From Deltaproteobacteria bacterium (lineage in GTDB: Bacteria > Desulfobacterota > Dissulfuribacteria > Dissulfuribacterales > UBA3076): a DNA stretch of 7,178 nucleotides. The DNA lies in NCBI GenBank assembly GCA_021159445.1, contig JAGGRV010000333.1:1-7178 (forward strand). Direction: 5' to 3'. Shown one piece after another: positions 1 through 4,931 of the stretch (its first letter is position 1; each line of letters opens with the position of its first letter). The position numbers and the translations under genes were made by a program. Below the pieces are notes generated by a model. It was not told where the DNA came from, searched no databases, and saw only the letters and a program-made list of their open reading frames with translations.

Positions 1-150
1 CCCAGGGTTCTGGAGATAGGGTAAATGCTGCGGTTGTGTAGAGAAAGTTTACCCTGTTGAATAGGGTTCCCTTCGGGAAATTCAACATGGTGAACGTCCT
101 TATCCGGGGAGGCCTGTCTCTCTAAAGTGAGGCCGTATCTTTATTCGTCC
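1..150 (+). mobile_element. Group II intron fragment (domain I), truncated at left edge
   Basis: This looks like part of domain I of a group II intron ribozyme. What is seen: a hairpin of GTTGAAT/ATTCAAC arms (about 57-87) around a TTCCC-TTCG-GGAA tip, followed at 88-115 by a GTGAACGT...CCGGGGAGG block. That block resembles the TGTTCACCCCGGGAGG block at 2385-2402 of the better-preserved intron in this window and has the same orientation. The surrounding sequence is otherwise different, so this would be another intron lineage. No domain V, reverse transcriptase reading frame or 3' end follows before the next gene, so the rest is deleted or too degenerate to recognise. The right boundary is a guess. 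It could also be another structured RNA with a chance resemblance. Confidence 0.45.
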
Positions 151-430
151 CCCACTTCCACACCTTTAATTGGTATAACAGGCCAGAAATTATAGGCGAA
201 TATCTGGCATAACTTCATAATGTAACCACGTCCCCCATTACAGGTCATATTTTCTGAGGTATATTACTCTCAAAAGCGTAAACTACTTTGGGCTAATTAT
301 GAAGGATGCCGACCTAAACAATCAATTAGGGGCATTATAATTTCAGTTTGCACCGTATCGCTGATAGACCGCCGCGCCCGGTGAAACTGGCGAATGAAAC
401 TGTCATATTGAGAAAAAGGTCAATCTATGA
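151..430. other. Noncoding stretch with short inverted repeats, no gene recognised
   Basis: I see no convincing coding region here. It holds an imperfect 9-base inverted repeat (GCCAGAAAT at 182-190 against ATATCTGGC at 200-208). Just after it, TGTAA (220-224) and TTACA (237-241) form a second small inverted pair around a C-rich centre. Paired arms of this kind can be binding sites for a tyrosine recombinase or a repressor, but nothing nearby identifies a partner. The segment separates the intron fragment from the plus-strand toxin-antitoxin pair and presumably contains that operon's promoter, although I could not pick out a clear -35/-10 pair. Confidence 0.3.
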
Positions 431-446
431 GAAGAGGATGGTCGCT

Positions 447-677
447 ATGATGAACACAACAGTTGAGAAAGATATCCATGAACAACTGACACAATTGCCG
501 CTCGAACGACAGCGACAAGTACTTGAGTTTGCTCGTGCACTTGCAATAGCAAAGGTTCATGGTGTGCCGGGGCAAGATTTATTGCATTTTGCGGGCACTA
601 TTGATCGTGAAGATCTCACGGACATAGAACAAGCTATCAAAGAGGGATGCGAAAAGGTAAATCTCGATGAATGGTAA
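447..677 (+). CDS. Antitoxin of a VapC-type toxin-antitoxin pair (76 aa)
   Basis: Probable labile antitoxin that neutralises the PIN-domain ribonuclease encoded immediately downstream and is likely to repress its own operon. The protein has an LPLERQRQVLEFARAL helix near its N-terminus, then GVPGQDLLHFAGTI, and ends EGCEKVNLDEW. This layout is typical of the small DUF2281-like antitoxins found next to VapC toxins; the C-terminal acidic and aromatic tail is the usual toxin-binding part. I chose the ATG at 447 because a purine-rich GAAGAGG (431-437) lies 9 bases upstream. An in-frame TTG at 348 would add 33 residues that do not look like part of the family, and ATGs at 438 and 450 are alternatives. 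The gene overlaps the toxin gene by 11 bases, which implies translational coupling. It is on the plus strand, unlike all genes to its right from 1357 on. Confidence 0.85.
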   Translation: MMNTTVEKDIHEQLTQLPLERQRQVLEFARALAIAKVHGVPGQDLLHFAGTIDREDLTDIEQAIKEGCEKVNLDEW

Positions 678-1056
678 ACTTTTGTTGGATACAAATATCG
701 TGATTGCAATTTTTGCCAACGATGCAGCAGTGATGAATTCATTGGCTGATGCAAATGAGGTCTTTCTGCCAAGCATAGCTCTGGGTGAGCTCTATTATGG
801 TGCTCACAAATCAAGCCGCGTGGAGGCAAATATTGCGCGCATAAATGAATTTGCAGCCAGCAGTTCCGTCCTGACTTGTGACACAAAGACATCGCGACAA
901 TATGGAAAGATAAAGAACCGTTTACGCGTTAAGGGTCGACCAATTCCAGAAAATGATATTTGGATTGCAGCTATCACCAAACAACATGGATTAACACTGA
1001 TTTCACGTGATGGACATTTCAAGGAAATCGATGGCTTGTCGATTATGGCATGGTAG
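667..1056 (+). CDS. vapC: VapC-family PIN-domain ribonuclease toxin (129 aa)
   Basis: Toxin of a type II toxin-antitoxin system: a Mg2+-dependent endoribonuclease of the PIN fold that, in characterised members, cleaves tRNA or rRNA and stops translation when its antitoxin is lost. The four acidic active-site positions are visible: Asp8 in LLLDTNI, Glu41 in ALGELYYGA, Asp97 in PENDIWIAA, and Asp115 in LISRDGHF. The length is normal for the family and nothing essential is missing, so it should be functional. The ATG at 667 lies inside the end of the antitoxin gene, giving an 11-base overlap. In integron arrays such pairs are thought to stabilise the array against cassette loss. The RNA target cannot be told from sequence. 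Confidence 0.93.
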   Translation: MNGKLLLDTNIVIAIFANDAAVMNSLADANEVFLPSIALGELYYGAHKSSRVEANIARINEFAASSSVLTCDTKTSRQYGKIKNRLRVKGRPIPENDIWIAAITKQHGLTLISRDGHFKEIDGLSIMAW

Positions 1057-1148
1057 GCGTACTGGTTATGTGTTTTTGTACCACCATCAGCCATGGCGCA
1101 TCATGTCATCGACACTGGGAGCTTTGATGTATTGAGCGGGGTTTTGTC

Positions 1149-1341
1149 AAAGGGGACGTTTGTTTCGAACGTGTCTAAAATCCTTCTTGGCCATAGCGTC
1201 TGTCTGAGACTCCTAGCACCATGAAATACTTCCTGCAACGCACAAGCGACTTGGTCCTAATCAGCAAGCCCTGCGCACGCTCTGGACGAATGGCCCCCTT
1301 CTACTTTCCCGTCAAGAACGCTCGGAACGAACGTCCCCTTT
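1149..1341. repeat. MITE-like element bounded by 24-base imperfect inverted repeats
   Basis: AAAGGGGACGTT followed by TGTTTCGAACGT at 1149-1172 is repeated in inverted orientation at 1318-1341 with only three differences, all transitions. The 193-base interval encodes no convincing protein in any frame. Terminal inverted repeats around a short noncoding core fit a miniature inverted-repeat element or the two ends of a decayed insertion sequence. I see no clear target-site duplication: the flanking bases are TTTGTC on the left and CCATAT on the right. The element lies between the ends of two convergent toxin-antitoxin operons, where a double-ended terminator could also be selected, but a loop of about 145 bases makes a terminator unlikely. 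It occupies the place where an attC for the ParE cassette would be expected, and I found no attC core there. Confidence 0.5.
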
Positions 1342-1356
1342 CCATATGTTTGGGGC

Positions 1357-1662
1357 TTATTTCAGCCTTTCCGATATCCAGTCCGGATCCCGGCGGCAGT
1401 CCAGAACAGCTCGGACGCGTGCTACGCCGTCCTCAATTCGATAGTACACGGCGAAAGGAAACCTCTTAGAGAGCAGACGGTAGTAGCCGTGATGGATGGC
1501 ATGAATGCCGCCGTACAGGCGCAGTGACTGAATATCGGACCACAGGGAATCAAGGAAATAGTCACCTAAGCCGTCGGCCTGCCGTTCGTAGAAGCGGAAA
1601 CCGTCCGCGAGGTCGGCAGTTGCCTCTTCAAGGACCTGGACCTTCACAACCTGGACTTTCAC
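1357..1662 (-). CDS. parE: ParE/RelE-superfamily toxin (101 aa)
   Basis: Toxin of a type II toxin-antitoxin module. Recognisable family features are the N-terminal VQVLEEATADLADGFRFYERQADGLGDYFLDSL helical hairpin, the central strands HHGYYRLLSKRFPFAVYYRIEDG, and the C-terminal strand VARVRAVLDCRRDPDWISERLK. ParE members poison DNA gyrase and RelE members cleave mRNA on the ribosome. The sequence resembles ParE-type toxins of the group paired with short 'addiction module component' antitoxins, but the target cannot be settled here. The start is a GTG at 1662-1660, sharing GTGA with the antitoxin stop, so translation is probably coupled. Length is normal and no damage is seen. The downstream side meets the inverted-repeat element at 1149-1341. 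Confidence 0.9.
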   Translation of the reverse strand: MKVQVVKVQVLEEATADLADGFRFYERQADGLGDYFLDSLWSDIQSLRLYGGIHAIHHGYYRLLSKRFPFAVYYRIEDGVARVRAVLDCRRDPDWISERLK

Positions 1663-1877
1663 TTGAGTCGCTCGCGCACCGCTTGTTTGGCTTCCGCGAT
1701 ATCCAGGAAGCGCGAGGCGCCAGCGGCTATGCGCTGTTCACGAGCGCGCAAGACGTCAGAGTGCCAGGACGGTGAGGGTACATCCTCGGATGCGCGGGCG
1801 AGGTCAGTCCAAATCTCCTCAATCGCTTTCAACTTGTCCGTGGCGCTCATCCGTTCCAATGGAATGGCGATTTGCAT
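1659..1877 (-). CDS. Addiction-module antitoxin (72 aa) paired with the ParE-type toxin
   Basis: Small antitoxin encoded directly upstream of the ParE-type toxin with a 4-base overlap. The N-terminal MQIAIPLERMSATDKLKAIE segment, the EIWTDLARASEDVPSPSWH middle and the REQRIAAGASRFLDIAEAK segment are characteristic of the short antitoxins of the Pfam Unstab_antitox (addiction module component, CHP02574) type, with a C-terminal toxin-wrapping half. The ATG at 1877-1875 is preceded at 6 bases by AGGAGA, a good ribosome binding site. The A/T-rich stretch just upstream, with the near-repeat TTAAAATCATTAAAATATA on the minus strand, is the best candidate for promoter and operator, which such antitoxins normally autoregulate. 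The pair appears intact. Confidence 0.88.
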   Translation of the reverse strand: MQIAIPLERMSATDKLKAIEEIWTDLARASEDVPSPSWHSDVLRAREQRIAAGASRFLDIAEAKQAVRERLK

Positions 1878-1883
1878 GGCAGT

Positions 1884-1920
1884 TCTCCTAATGCATCTGA
1901 CTATATTTTAATGATTTTAA
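1884..1920 (-). promoter_or_regulatory. RBS and A/T-rich probable promoter of the ParE toxin-antitoxin operon
   Basis: On the minus strand AGGAGA (1889-1884) stands 6 bases before the antitoxin ATG. Upstream, ATTAAAATCATTAAAATATAG contains two copies of ATTAAAAT in tandem and -10-like TAAAAT/TATAGT hexamers. No convincing -35 was found. The tandem repeat could serve as an operator for the antitoxin. This is inferred from position and composition. Confidence 0.4.
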
Positions 1921-2014
1921 TGCCTGGACGGAGACAATCTCCATCTTCCCCCTGGGGCAGTTGCTTTCCCACAATCTTCTTGATGTGGGTTCTGATCTGG
2001 TCTATGGATCTCAT
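1901..2014 (-). CDS. Possible 37-aa small ORF in the leader of the ParE cassette
   Basis: The approximately 150-base leader between the attC core at 2023-2029 and the antitoxin gene contains an open frame starting ATG AGA TCC ATA GAC (MRSIDQIRTHIKKIVGKQL...) and ending at a TAG at 1903-1901. An AGAGG sits 7 bases before this ATG, at the very start of the cassette. The peptide is basic and has no family I recognise. It overlaps the probable promoter of the antitoxin gene, so it could be a leader peptide, a remnant of a former gene, or chance. Confidence 0.22.
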   Translation of the reverse strand: MRSIDQIRTHIKKIVGKQLPQGEDGDCLRPGIKIIKI

Positions 2015-2741
2015 TCTCATGCCTCTAACGCAACGCGTCACTCGCCACTTTTGGCGAGTCGATGTGGACGCGCTGGTTGTGTGCCGGGCACGGCACACGT
2101 TCTTAAGGGTGAGGTCATTATAGCAAGCTCGGGCTATAATGAGCAAGTCCCAGACCCAGCCTGATGGAGGCGAAGGGTGTAGCGTTATGGCAAGGGATAT
2201 CCGGTAACGGATATTCTGAAGGAGGCCGCTTTTCTATGGAAAGGTAACGCAAATGTACGGGGCGACGTACAGGAACCGAGTCAGGCGAATCTGGCTGGGA
2301 CCAGCCCGTAACACGGGGTTAAGTCCTCTATCCATCTATAAGGGCCAGGGGCGTATACTCGGCGCCCACGTGGAGAAAGACGTGTGTTCACCCCGGGAGG
2401 TCCGTTGTATCTCTTGTGACGGCTGTTTGAAACTACCGGAATAGGGTAAACCGGTTTATCAAATATCCCCGGCGCTGATGGAAAATCGTATCCTGACTGT
2501 CAGCGAGCCAAACTCTGTAATGAGAGGACACCACAAACCTTAAGGAGGCGACGGCAGCAGTAACAAAGAGTGAGCAAGCCGCAAGGTGCGCCTATCATAC
2601 AACGGAAGTCAGCAGAGGGCATAGTAGCCAGTGAAACGAGCCCGGTGAATAGAAAAGCCGGGAGGTCTTACACTGGTGAAGGCCCAAACGGTGGCCCCAA
2701 TGGTGGGGATAAATGAGAGAGGTAGTAGGAGGTATGTACTT

Positions 2742-2906
2742 ATGATCATAATGCAGCAGTCGTCTGAAATGACCATAGCGTCATATCTTACCGACCCCTC
2801 GACAGGAGGAAACCGACTCATGGAAATTATCTGTGAGTGGGAGAATATCCGCCGGGCCTTGCAAAGAAACCTCGGACTTTTTCCCCGGACTTCATCTCCT
2901 GCCTGA
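2742..2906 (+). pseudogene. Remnant N-terminus of the intron-encoded reverse transcriptase/maturase
   Basis: The domain IV reading frame begins with a strong AGGAGG (2727-2732), 9 bases before an ATG at 2742. It contains MTIASYLTDPSTGGNR and then MEIICEWENIRRALQRN, the usual opening of group II intron reverse transcriptases, where the next residues are normally a variant of VxxNKGxxGVDG. A second AGGAGG (2804-2809) precedes the ATG at 2820 and may mark the true start. After QRN the frame changes to the unrelated LGLFPRTSSPA and stops at 2906, just before domain V. All catalytic reverse transcriptase blocks, the maturase domain and any endonuclease are gone. One internal deletion of more than 1 kb explains this. 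The joint is near 2865-2870. Confidence 0.8.
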
Positions 2907-2914
2907 TCAGCCGA

Positions 2915-2987
2915 ACCGCCTTGGTACGTGATCCGTATGCCGGGTGGTGTGGGAGGGGCGGTCAGCGATGACCGTCCCTATCCCGAT
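2915..2987 (+). ncRNA. Group II intron domains V and VI
   Basis: Domain V, the catalytic core, is 34 bases (2915-2948). ACCGCCT pairs with GGGTGGT, then GGTACG pairs with CGTA..CC, leaving the diagnostic two-base TG bulge on the 3' side. Domain VI (2949-2987) pairs GGGAGGGGCGGTCA with TGACCGTCCCTATCCC around a GCGA tip and leaves A2980 unpaired, 8 bases from the 3' end, as the expected branch-point adenosine. The intron ends in AT, fitting the AY consensus. Both domains look intact, so the ribozyme could still splice if maturase were supplied. Confidence 0.88.
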
Positions 2988-3032
2988 AGACAAAAGGCCT
3001 ATATTCACAATACTTAAAAACATGTGTTGGTT

Positions 3033-3650
3033 TTAGAAGAAAGGAGTGTCAAAAAAATCATCCGTCCCCAACAATTCGATATACATTTCAACGAGCGTCT
3101 TGAGATTCTCAGGACCGCCGATATTTATCCAATCATCTATTGCGCCTCGGAAGCAGAAGCGTTCTGCTGTAAACGTCCTTCGCTCTTTATCCTCAAGACG
3201 AAATCGGAGCATCGCCGTATAATGTTGATTTGTGGCATTGACAAGCGCATTCATGGCATCATCTGCCGTCATTCCTGGACGAAGCGGGGTATGTTTCAGG
3301 AGATCGCTAAAGATACTTTTGAAATTCCCAACATCAGCACCTGACTCATAAATCGTAATATATTCATTTTTACAATCGATGAGATACCGTTTTGAGCGTT
3401 GCAATGCTTTGACAGCCTTGTTGACGAGTAGTTTCTCAAGATCGGTGATCAGTTGGGGACGTATCTTTCGTAAAAACACCTGGGCATTTTCTGGATGCTC
3501 ATAGATTTCATATCCATCGGGAATCCGGTCAACTACTTCACCTTTTCCCTGTTGTTGCGCTGAGAAAAAATATCGAGGCTTTCCACTCTTGGTTTTCCCC
3601 TCACGGAGATAATACGTCTTTCCAGTCCGATTTGTGTAATTAACAGCCAT
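3033..3650 (-). CDS. Conserved hypothetical cassette protein (205 aa)
   Basis: I recognise this as a conserved protein of unknown function, not as an enzyme. It opens MAVNYTNRTGKTYYLREGKT, followed by a KPRYFFS segment and DGYEIYEHPENAQVFLRK, then RSKRYLIDCKNEYITIYES around residue 95, and a C-terminal half ending LYIELL-like (MYIELLGTDDFFDTPFF). There is no signal peptide or membrane segment, so it is probably cytoplasmic. The strand-rich N-terminal part with many aromatic and basic residues could be a nucleic-acid-binding fold, but that is speculation. AGGA (3661-3664) lies about 10 bases before the ATG. The start is only about 25 bases inside the recombination point at 3671-3677, as in typical cassettes. 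The stop codon lies 42 bases from the intron-interrupted attC that follows it. Confidence 0.85.
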   Translation of the reverse strand: MAVNYTNRTGKTYYLREGKTKSGKPRYFFSAQQQGKGEVVDRIPDGYEIYEHPENAQVFLRKIRPQLITDLEKLLVNKAVKALQRSKRYLIDCKNEYITIYESGADVGNFKSIFSDLLKHTPLRPGMTADDAMNALVNATNQHYTAMLRFRLEDKERRTFTAERFCFRGAIDDWINIGGPENLKTLVEMYIELLGTDDFFDTPFF

Positions 3651-3670
3651 TGTCTCGTTTTCCTATGCAA

Positions 3671-3799
3671 TGTCAACGAAGCAGTCAGGAGCAGCCAAGG
3701 CCTTCCACCGACTTTATTAAAAACGATTAATATTCGGTTTTACTTCATTTCGCCAAAACGGCTCCGGCCTTGGCTGTCCTCTGAACTGACAGGTTATAC
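3671..3799 (-). other. attC-like recombination site, 129 bases
   Basis: Outer boxes are TGTCAAC (3671-3677) and GTTATAC (3793-3799); both are imperfect matches to the consensus but end in the invariant AAC/GTT. The inner arms AGTCAG (3683-3688) and CTGACAG (3786-3792) pair around GTCAG/CTGAC. A longer stem, CAGCCAAGGCC (3692-3702) with GGCCTTGGCTG (3766-3776), is perfect, and the A/T-rich centre is about 63 bases. The stop codon of the 109-aa gene lies inside the right box, a common cassette arrangement. The length matches long chromosomal attC sites of the VCR type. On its own this could be read as a large terminator hairpin, but the nested boxes and the position favour attC. Confidence 0.7.
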
Positions 3800-4123
3800 T
3801 GGATATGCTTTCATACCAGCTCTCATTGCGCCTTCAATAGTCCCATCAACCAGTTCACTTCCAGGGAAAAAGCATTCTTCAGGATCATATATTTCTGTAC
3901 TCCATTTAAATATTGCAAACTCCCATTCGTTGATTTCTCTAAAATACTCCATACGGCTTACAGGCTCTTTTTTACCATATGCTATTCTGTCAAGATAAAG
4001 AAATCTTCCTTGAAATCTTGCAATGTAACGAACGTCTGTCGTTTTAAGTTCCTGTTGGTTGAATTCTTCTACGATTACAGAGACTTTTTTTCGTATTTCA
4101 TCAGGTATCAGTTTCTTTCCCAT
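3794..4123 (-). CDS. Conserved hypothetical protein (109 aa)
   Basis: Protein of unknown function. Visible features are a charged N-terminal helix (DEIRKKVSVIVEEFNQQ), a strand pair containing YIARFQGRFLYLDRIAYG, a segment INEWEFAIFKWSTEIYDPEECFFPG, and a conserved-looking tail DGTIEGAMRAGMKAYPV. I have a general memory of similar proteins annotated as hypothetical but know no function. There is no signal or membrane segment. I use the ATG at 4123; a TTG two codons upstream is also possible, and the ribosome binding site is weak (AAGG about 13 bases away). The TAA stop is embedded in the attC box GTTATAC. Upstream lies the broken antitoxin gene, so this gene may have lost its original leader or promoter. 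Confidence 0.75.
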   Translation of the reverse strand: MGKKLIPDEIRKKVSVIVEEFNQQELKTTDVRYIARFQGRFLYLDRIAYGKKEPVSRMEYFREINEWEFAIFKWSTEIYDPEECFFPGSELVDGTIEGAMRAGMKAYPV

Positions 4124-4179
4124 AATCAATCTTTGCCTTGAAGTATATCGCTCCGAGTGAATTCGGTTGTTGGCTGATC

Positions 4180-4345
4180 CTATTCCGCATGCAAAGCATC
4201 AAGAACAGCATGGGATTCCTTGATGCGATTCGCAACAATGCCTTGGCAGGACCTTCCGGTTTTCTTCTTCCTTGCTCCCAGTTCTGTAGAGTACGGACAC
4301 TGACTCCAATCATAAGTGCGAATTCATTTTGTCCCCTAAATCCCT
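4180..4345 (-). pseudogene. HigA-like XRE-family antitoxin, truncated and frameshifted
   Basis: On the minus strand the frame reads GQNEFALMIGVSVRTLQNWEQGRRKPEGPAKALLRIASRNP. It spans the recognition half of a helix-turn-helix of the kind found in antitoxins of RelE/HigB-type toxins. Two lesions are visible. The first helix and everything upstream are missing: the homology starts around 4330-4345, exactly where an intron tail begins. Near 4212-4214 one base is lost: adding one C to the CCC on the minus strand gives NPHAVLDALHAE followed by a TAG at 4182-4180, which is a normal ending for this family. Without that base the frame runs on through unrelated residues to 4101. The toxin partner, usually encoded upstream, is absent. 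The fragment is very likely non-functional. Confidence 0.8.
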
Positions 4346-4366
4346 GAGGGGCGTCCCTATCCCGAT
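4346..4366 (+). mobile_element. Group II intron 3' tail remnant (domain VI scar)
   Basis: CGTCCCTATCCCGAT at 4352-4366 is identical to the last 15 bases of the intron ending at 2987, including the branch-point A and the terminal AT. The preceding GAGGGGC also matches the 5' arm of that domain VI, as if only the 14-base inner hairpin were missing. The fragment sits 6 bases before the stop codon of the 74-aa gene, where the gene-proximal attC box should be. GGGA follows directly, giving GTT|GGGA if the usual GTT stood on the other side. It is therefore best read as the last trace of a third intron inserted in an attC. Confidence 0.7.
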
Positions 4367-4372
4367 GGGAGA

Positions 4373-4597
4373 TTAGGACTCGTCGTCATCAGTCATATAC
4401 TCCCACATTTCATTTTGATGTAACCATATTGGGTCGGCGTTTCTGCGGATGAATTCATCAGCATCCATACCATCAATTGTTGGCGGACGCTTCACTCGCT
4501 TCTGCTTTCCATTTATGAATATGGTCATGTATTCTTTTTGTCGCCGCTTCTTTTCCGCTTTTTCAACGGCAGTCAGTTTTCGTTTCGACTTTGCCAT
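4373..4597 (-). CDS. Hypothetical small charged protein (74 aa)
   Basis: Small soluble protein of unknown function. The N-terminal third is very basic (MAKSKRKLTAVEKAEKKRRQ), then EYMTIFINGKQKRVKRPPTIDGMDADEFIRRNADPIWLHQNEMWEY, and the tail is acidic (TDDDES). The basic end might contact nucleic acid, but no known domain is recognised. It lies 54 bases downstream of the zinc protein gene, with no attC between them, so both probably belong to one two-gene cassette. TATATAAGATAA lies in the gap (minus strand), but no -35 accompanies it. The ribosome binding site is weak. The stop codon is 6 bases from the intron scar. Confidence 0.72.
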   Translation of the reverse strand: MAKSKRKLTAVEKAEKKRRQKEYMTIFINGKQKRVKRPPTIDGMDADEFIRRNADPIWLHQNEMWEYMTDDDES

Positions 4598-4651
4598 GAT
4601 GGGTATTGCTCTGTTTATCTTATATAGCTGATTTGCTGTGTGCGATTGCGT

Positions 4652-4915
4652 TTATCCTTTGATAGTCCTCCAGTACTTTATCCCTGGAGCCCCGTTCTGG
4701 CATTCTGGACATCGTCTTTCATGCATATCGGATCCATTTGTTCCATACACATAGCCACAGATGGTACATTCGGTCTTGTATGCATATTGCCCATGATCGG
4801 TCCCTGGAACTCCGCAATGACCGCAGCACTGCTGACCGTTAGGATTAAAGTATCCAATTTCTACGGATTCTCCGCTACCTTCCTGCCATTGAATTGGCAT
4901 ATCGATATCGTTCAT
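4652..4915 (-). CDS. Small zinc-ribbon-like protein with three CxxC pairs (87 aa)
   Basis: Probable zinc-binding protein of unknown role. Cysteine pairs are Cys31-x2-Cys34 (CGHC), Cys50-x2-Cys53 (CTIC) and Cys69-x2-Cys72 (CPEC), plus His33, His41 and His65. This is enough for one zinc ribbon plus a further metal site. The C-terminal HERRCPECQNGAPGI motif looks conserved, and GYVYGTNGSD between the second and third pairs recalls a rubredoxin-type knuckle. I use the ATG at 4915, preceded by GGAAGG at about 8 bases; a TTG at 4933 would add six residues. It is probably the first gene of a two-gene cassette with the 74-aa protein. The upstream leader is a hairpin-rich repeat. A DNA-, RNA- or protein-contact role is possible, but nothing selects one. 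Confidence 0.8.
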   Translation of the reverse strand: MNDIDMPIQWQEGSGESVEIGYFNPNGQQCCGHCGVPGTDHGQYAYKTECTICGYVYGTNGSDMHERRCPECQNGAPGIKYWRTIKG

Positions 4916-4931
4916 ATTTATTTTCCTTCCC

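Larger units (their letters stand above)
2079..2987 (+). mobile_element. Group II intron, 909 bases, ORF-deleted, inserted in an attC core
   Basis: A self-splicing ribozyme and retroelement. The 5' end GTGTGCCGGGCACGG fits the GUGYG consensus. Typical domain I blocks follow (GACCCAGCCTGATGGAGGCGAAGG at 2152-2175; TTCACCCCGGGAGGTCCG at 2387-2404). Domain V and a branch-point helix close the 3' end at ...CCCGAT. The reverse transcriptase/maturase gene expected in domain IV is reduced to an N-terminal stub, so the copy cannot move by itself. The boundaries are fixed by excision restoring the attC core. The target is GTT in the bottom strand of the gene-proximal box, and the intron is antisense to the cassette genes; both are properties described for group IIC-attC introns. 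AACCGG at 2449-2454 could pair with the 5' exon CTGGTT as an EBS1, including one wobble pair, but this is only a candidate. Confidence 0.9.
2023..2991 (-). other. attC-like recombination site split by a group II intron
   Basis: attC is the folded single-stranded substrate on which an integron integrase joins cassettes. Outer boxes are CTCTAAC (2023-2029) and, once the intron at 2079-2987 is removed, GTTAGAC (2076-2078 joined to 2988-2991), which matches GTTRRRY exactly. The inner arms ACGCGTCAC (from 2033) and the complement of GTGGACGCGC (2064-2073) pair, with one extra base on the right arm. The tip is the hairpin ACTCGCCA-CTTT-TGGCGAGT at 2040-2059. The extra base on the right arm, next to the 205-aa gene, orients the site as the 3' attC of that gene. 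The uninterrupted length would be about 60 bases, the usual minimum. The hairpin could be taken for a terminator, but no T-tract follows on either strand. Confidence 0.8.

Noticed and set aside
557..1094. Minus-strand open frames opposite the VapC-type pair
   Set aside because: They lie antisense to a clear antitoxin/PIN toxin pair with all active-site residues, so they are shadows.
1221..1469. 82-aa plus-strand frame across the inverted-repeat element
   Set aside because: It has no family features, crosses the element boundary and runs antisense into the ParE-type toxin.
2040..2059. Strong 8-bp hairpin ACTCGCCA-CTTT-TGGCGAGT read as a Rho-independent terminator
   Set aside because: No T-tract follows on either strand, and the hairpin sits exactly at the tip of the attC fold, which explains it better.
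2253..2444. 63-aa plus-strand frame in the intron
   Set aside because: It lies within conserved domain I ribozyme sequence and has no protein family features.
3024..3344. 106-aa plus-strand frame
   Set aside because: It is antisense to the well-supported 205-aa gene and has no ribosome binding site or recognisable domain.
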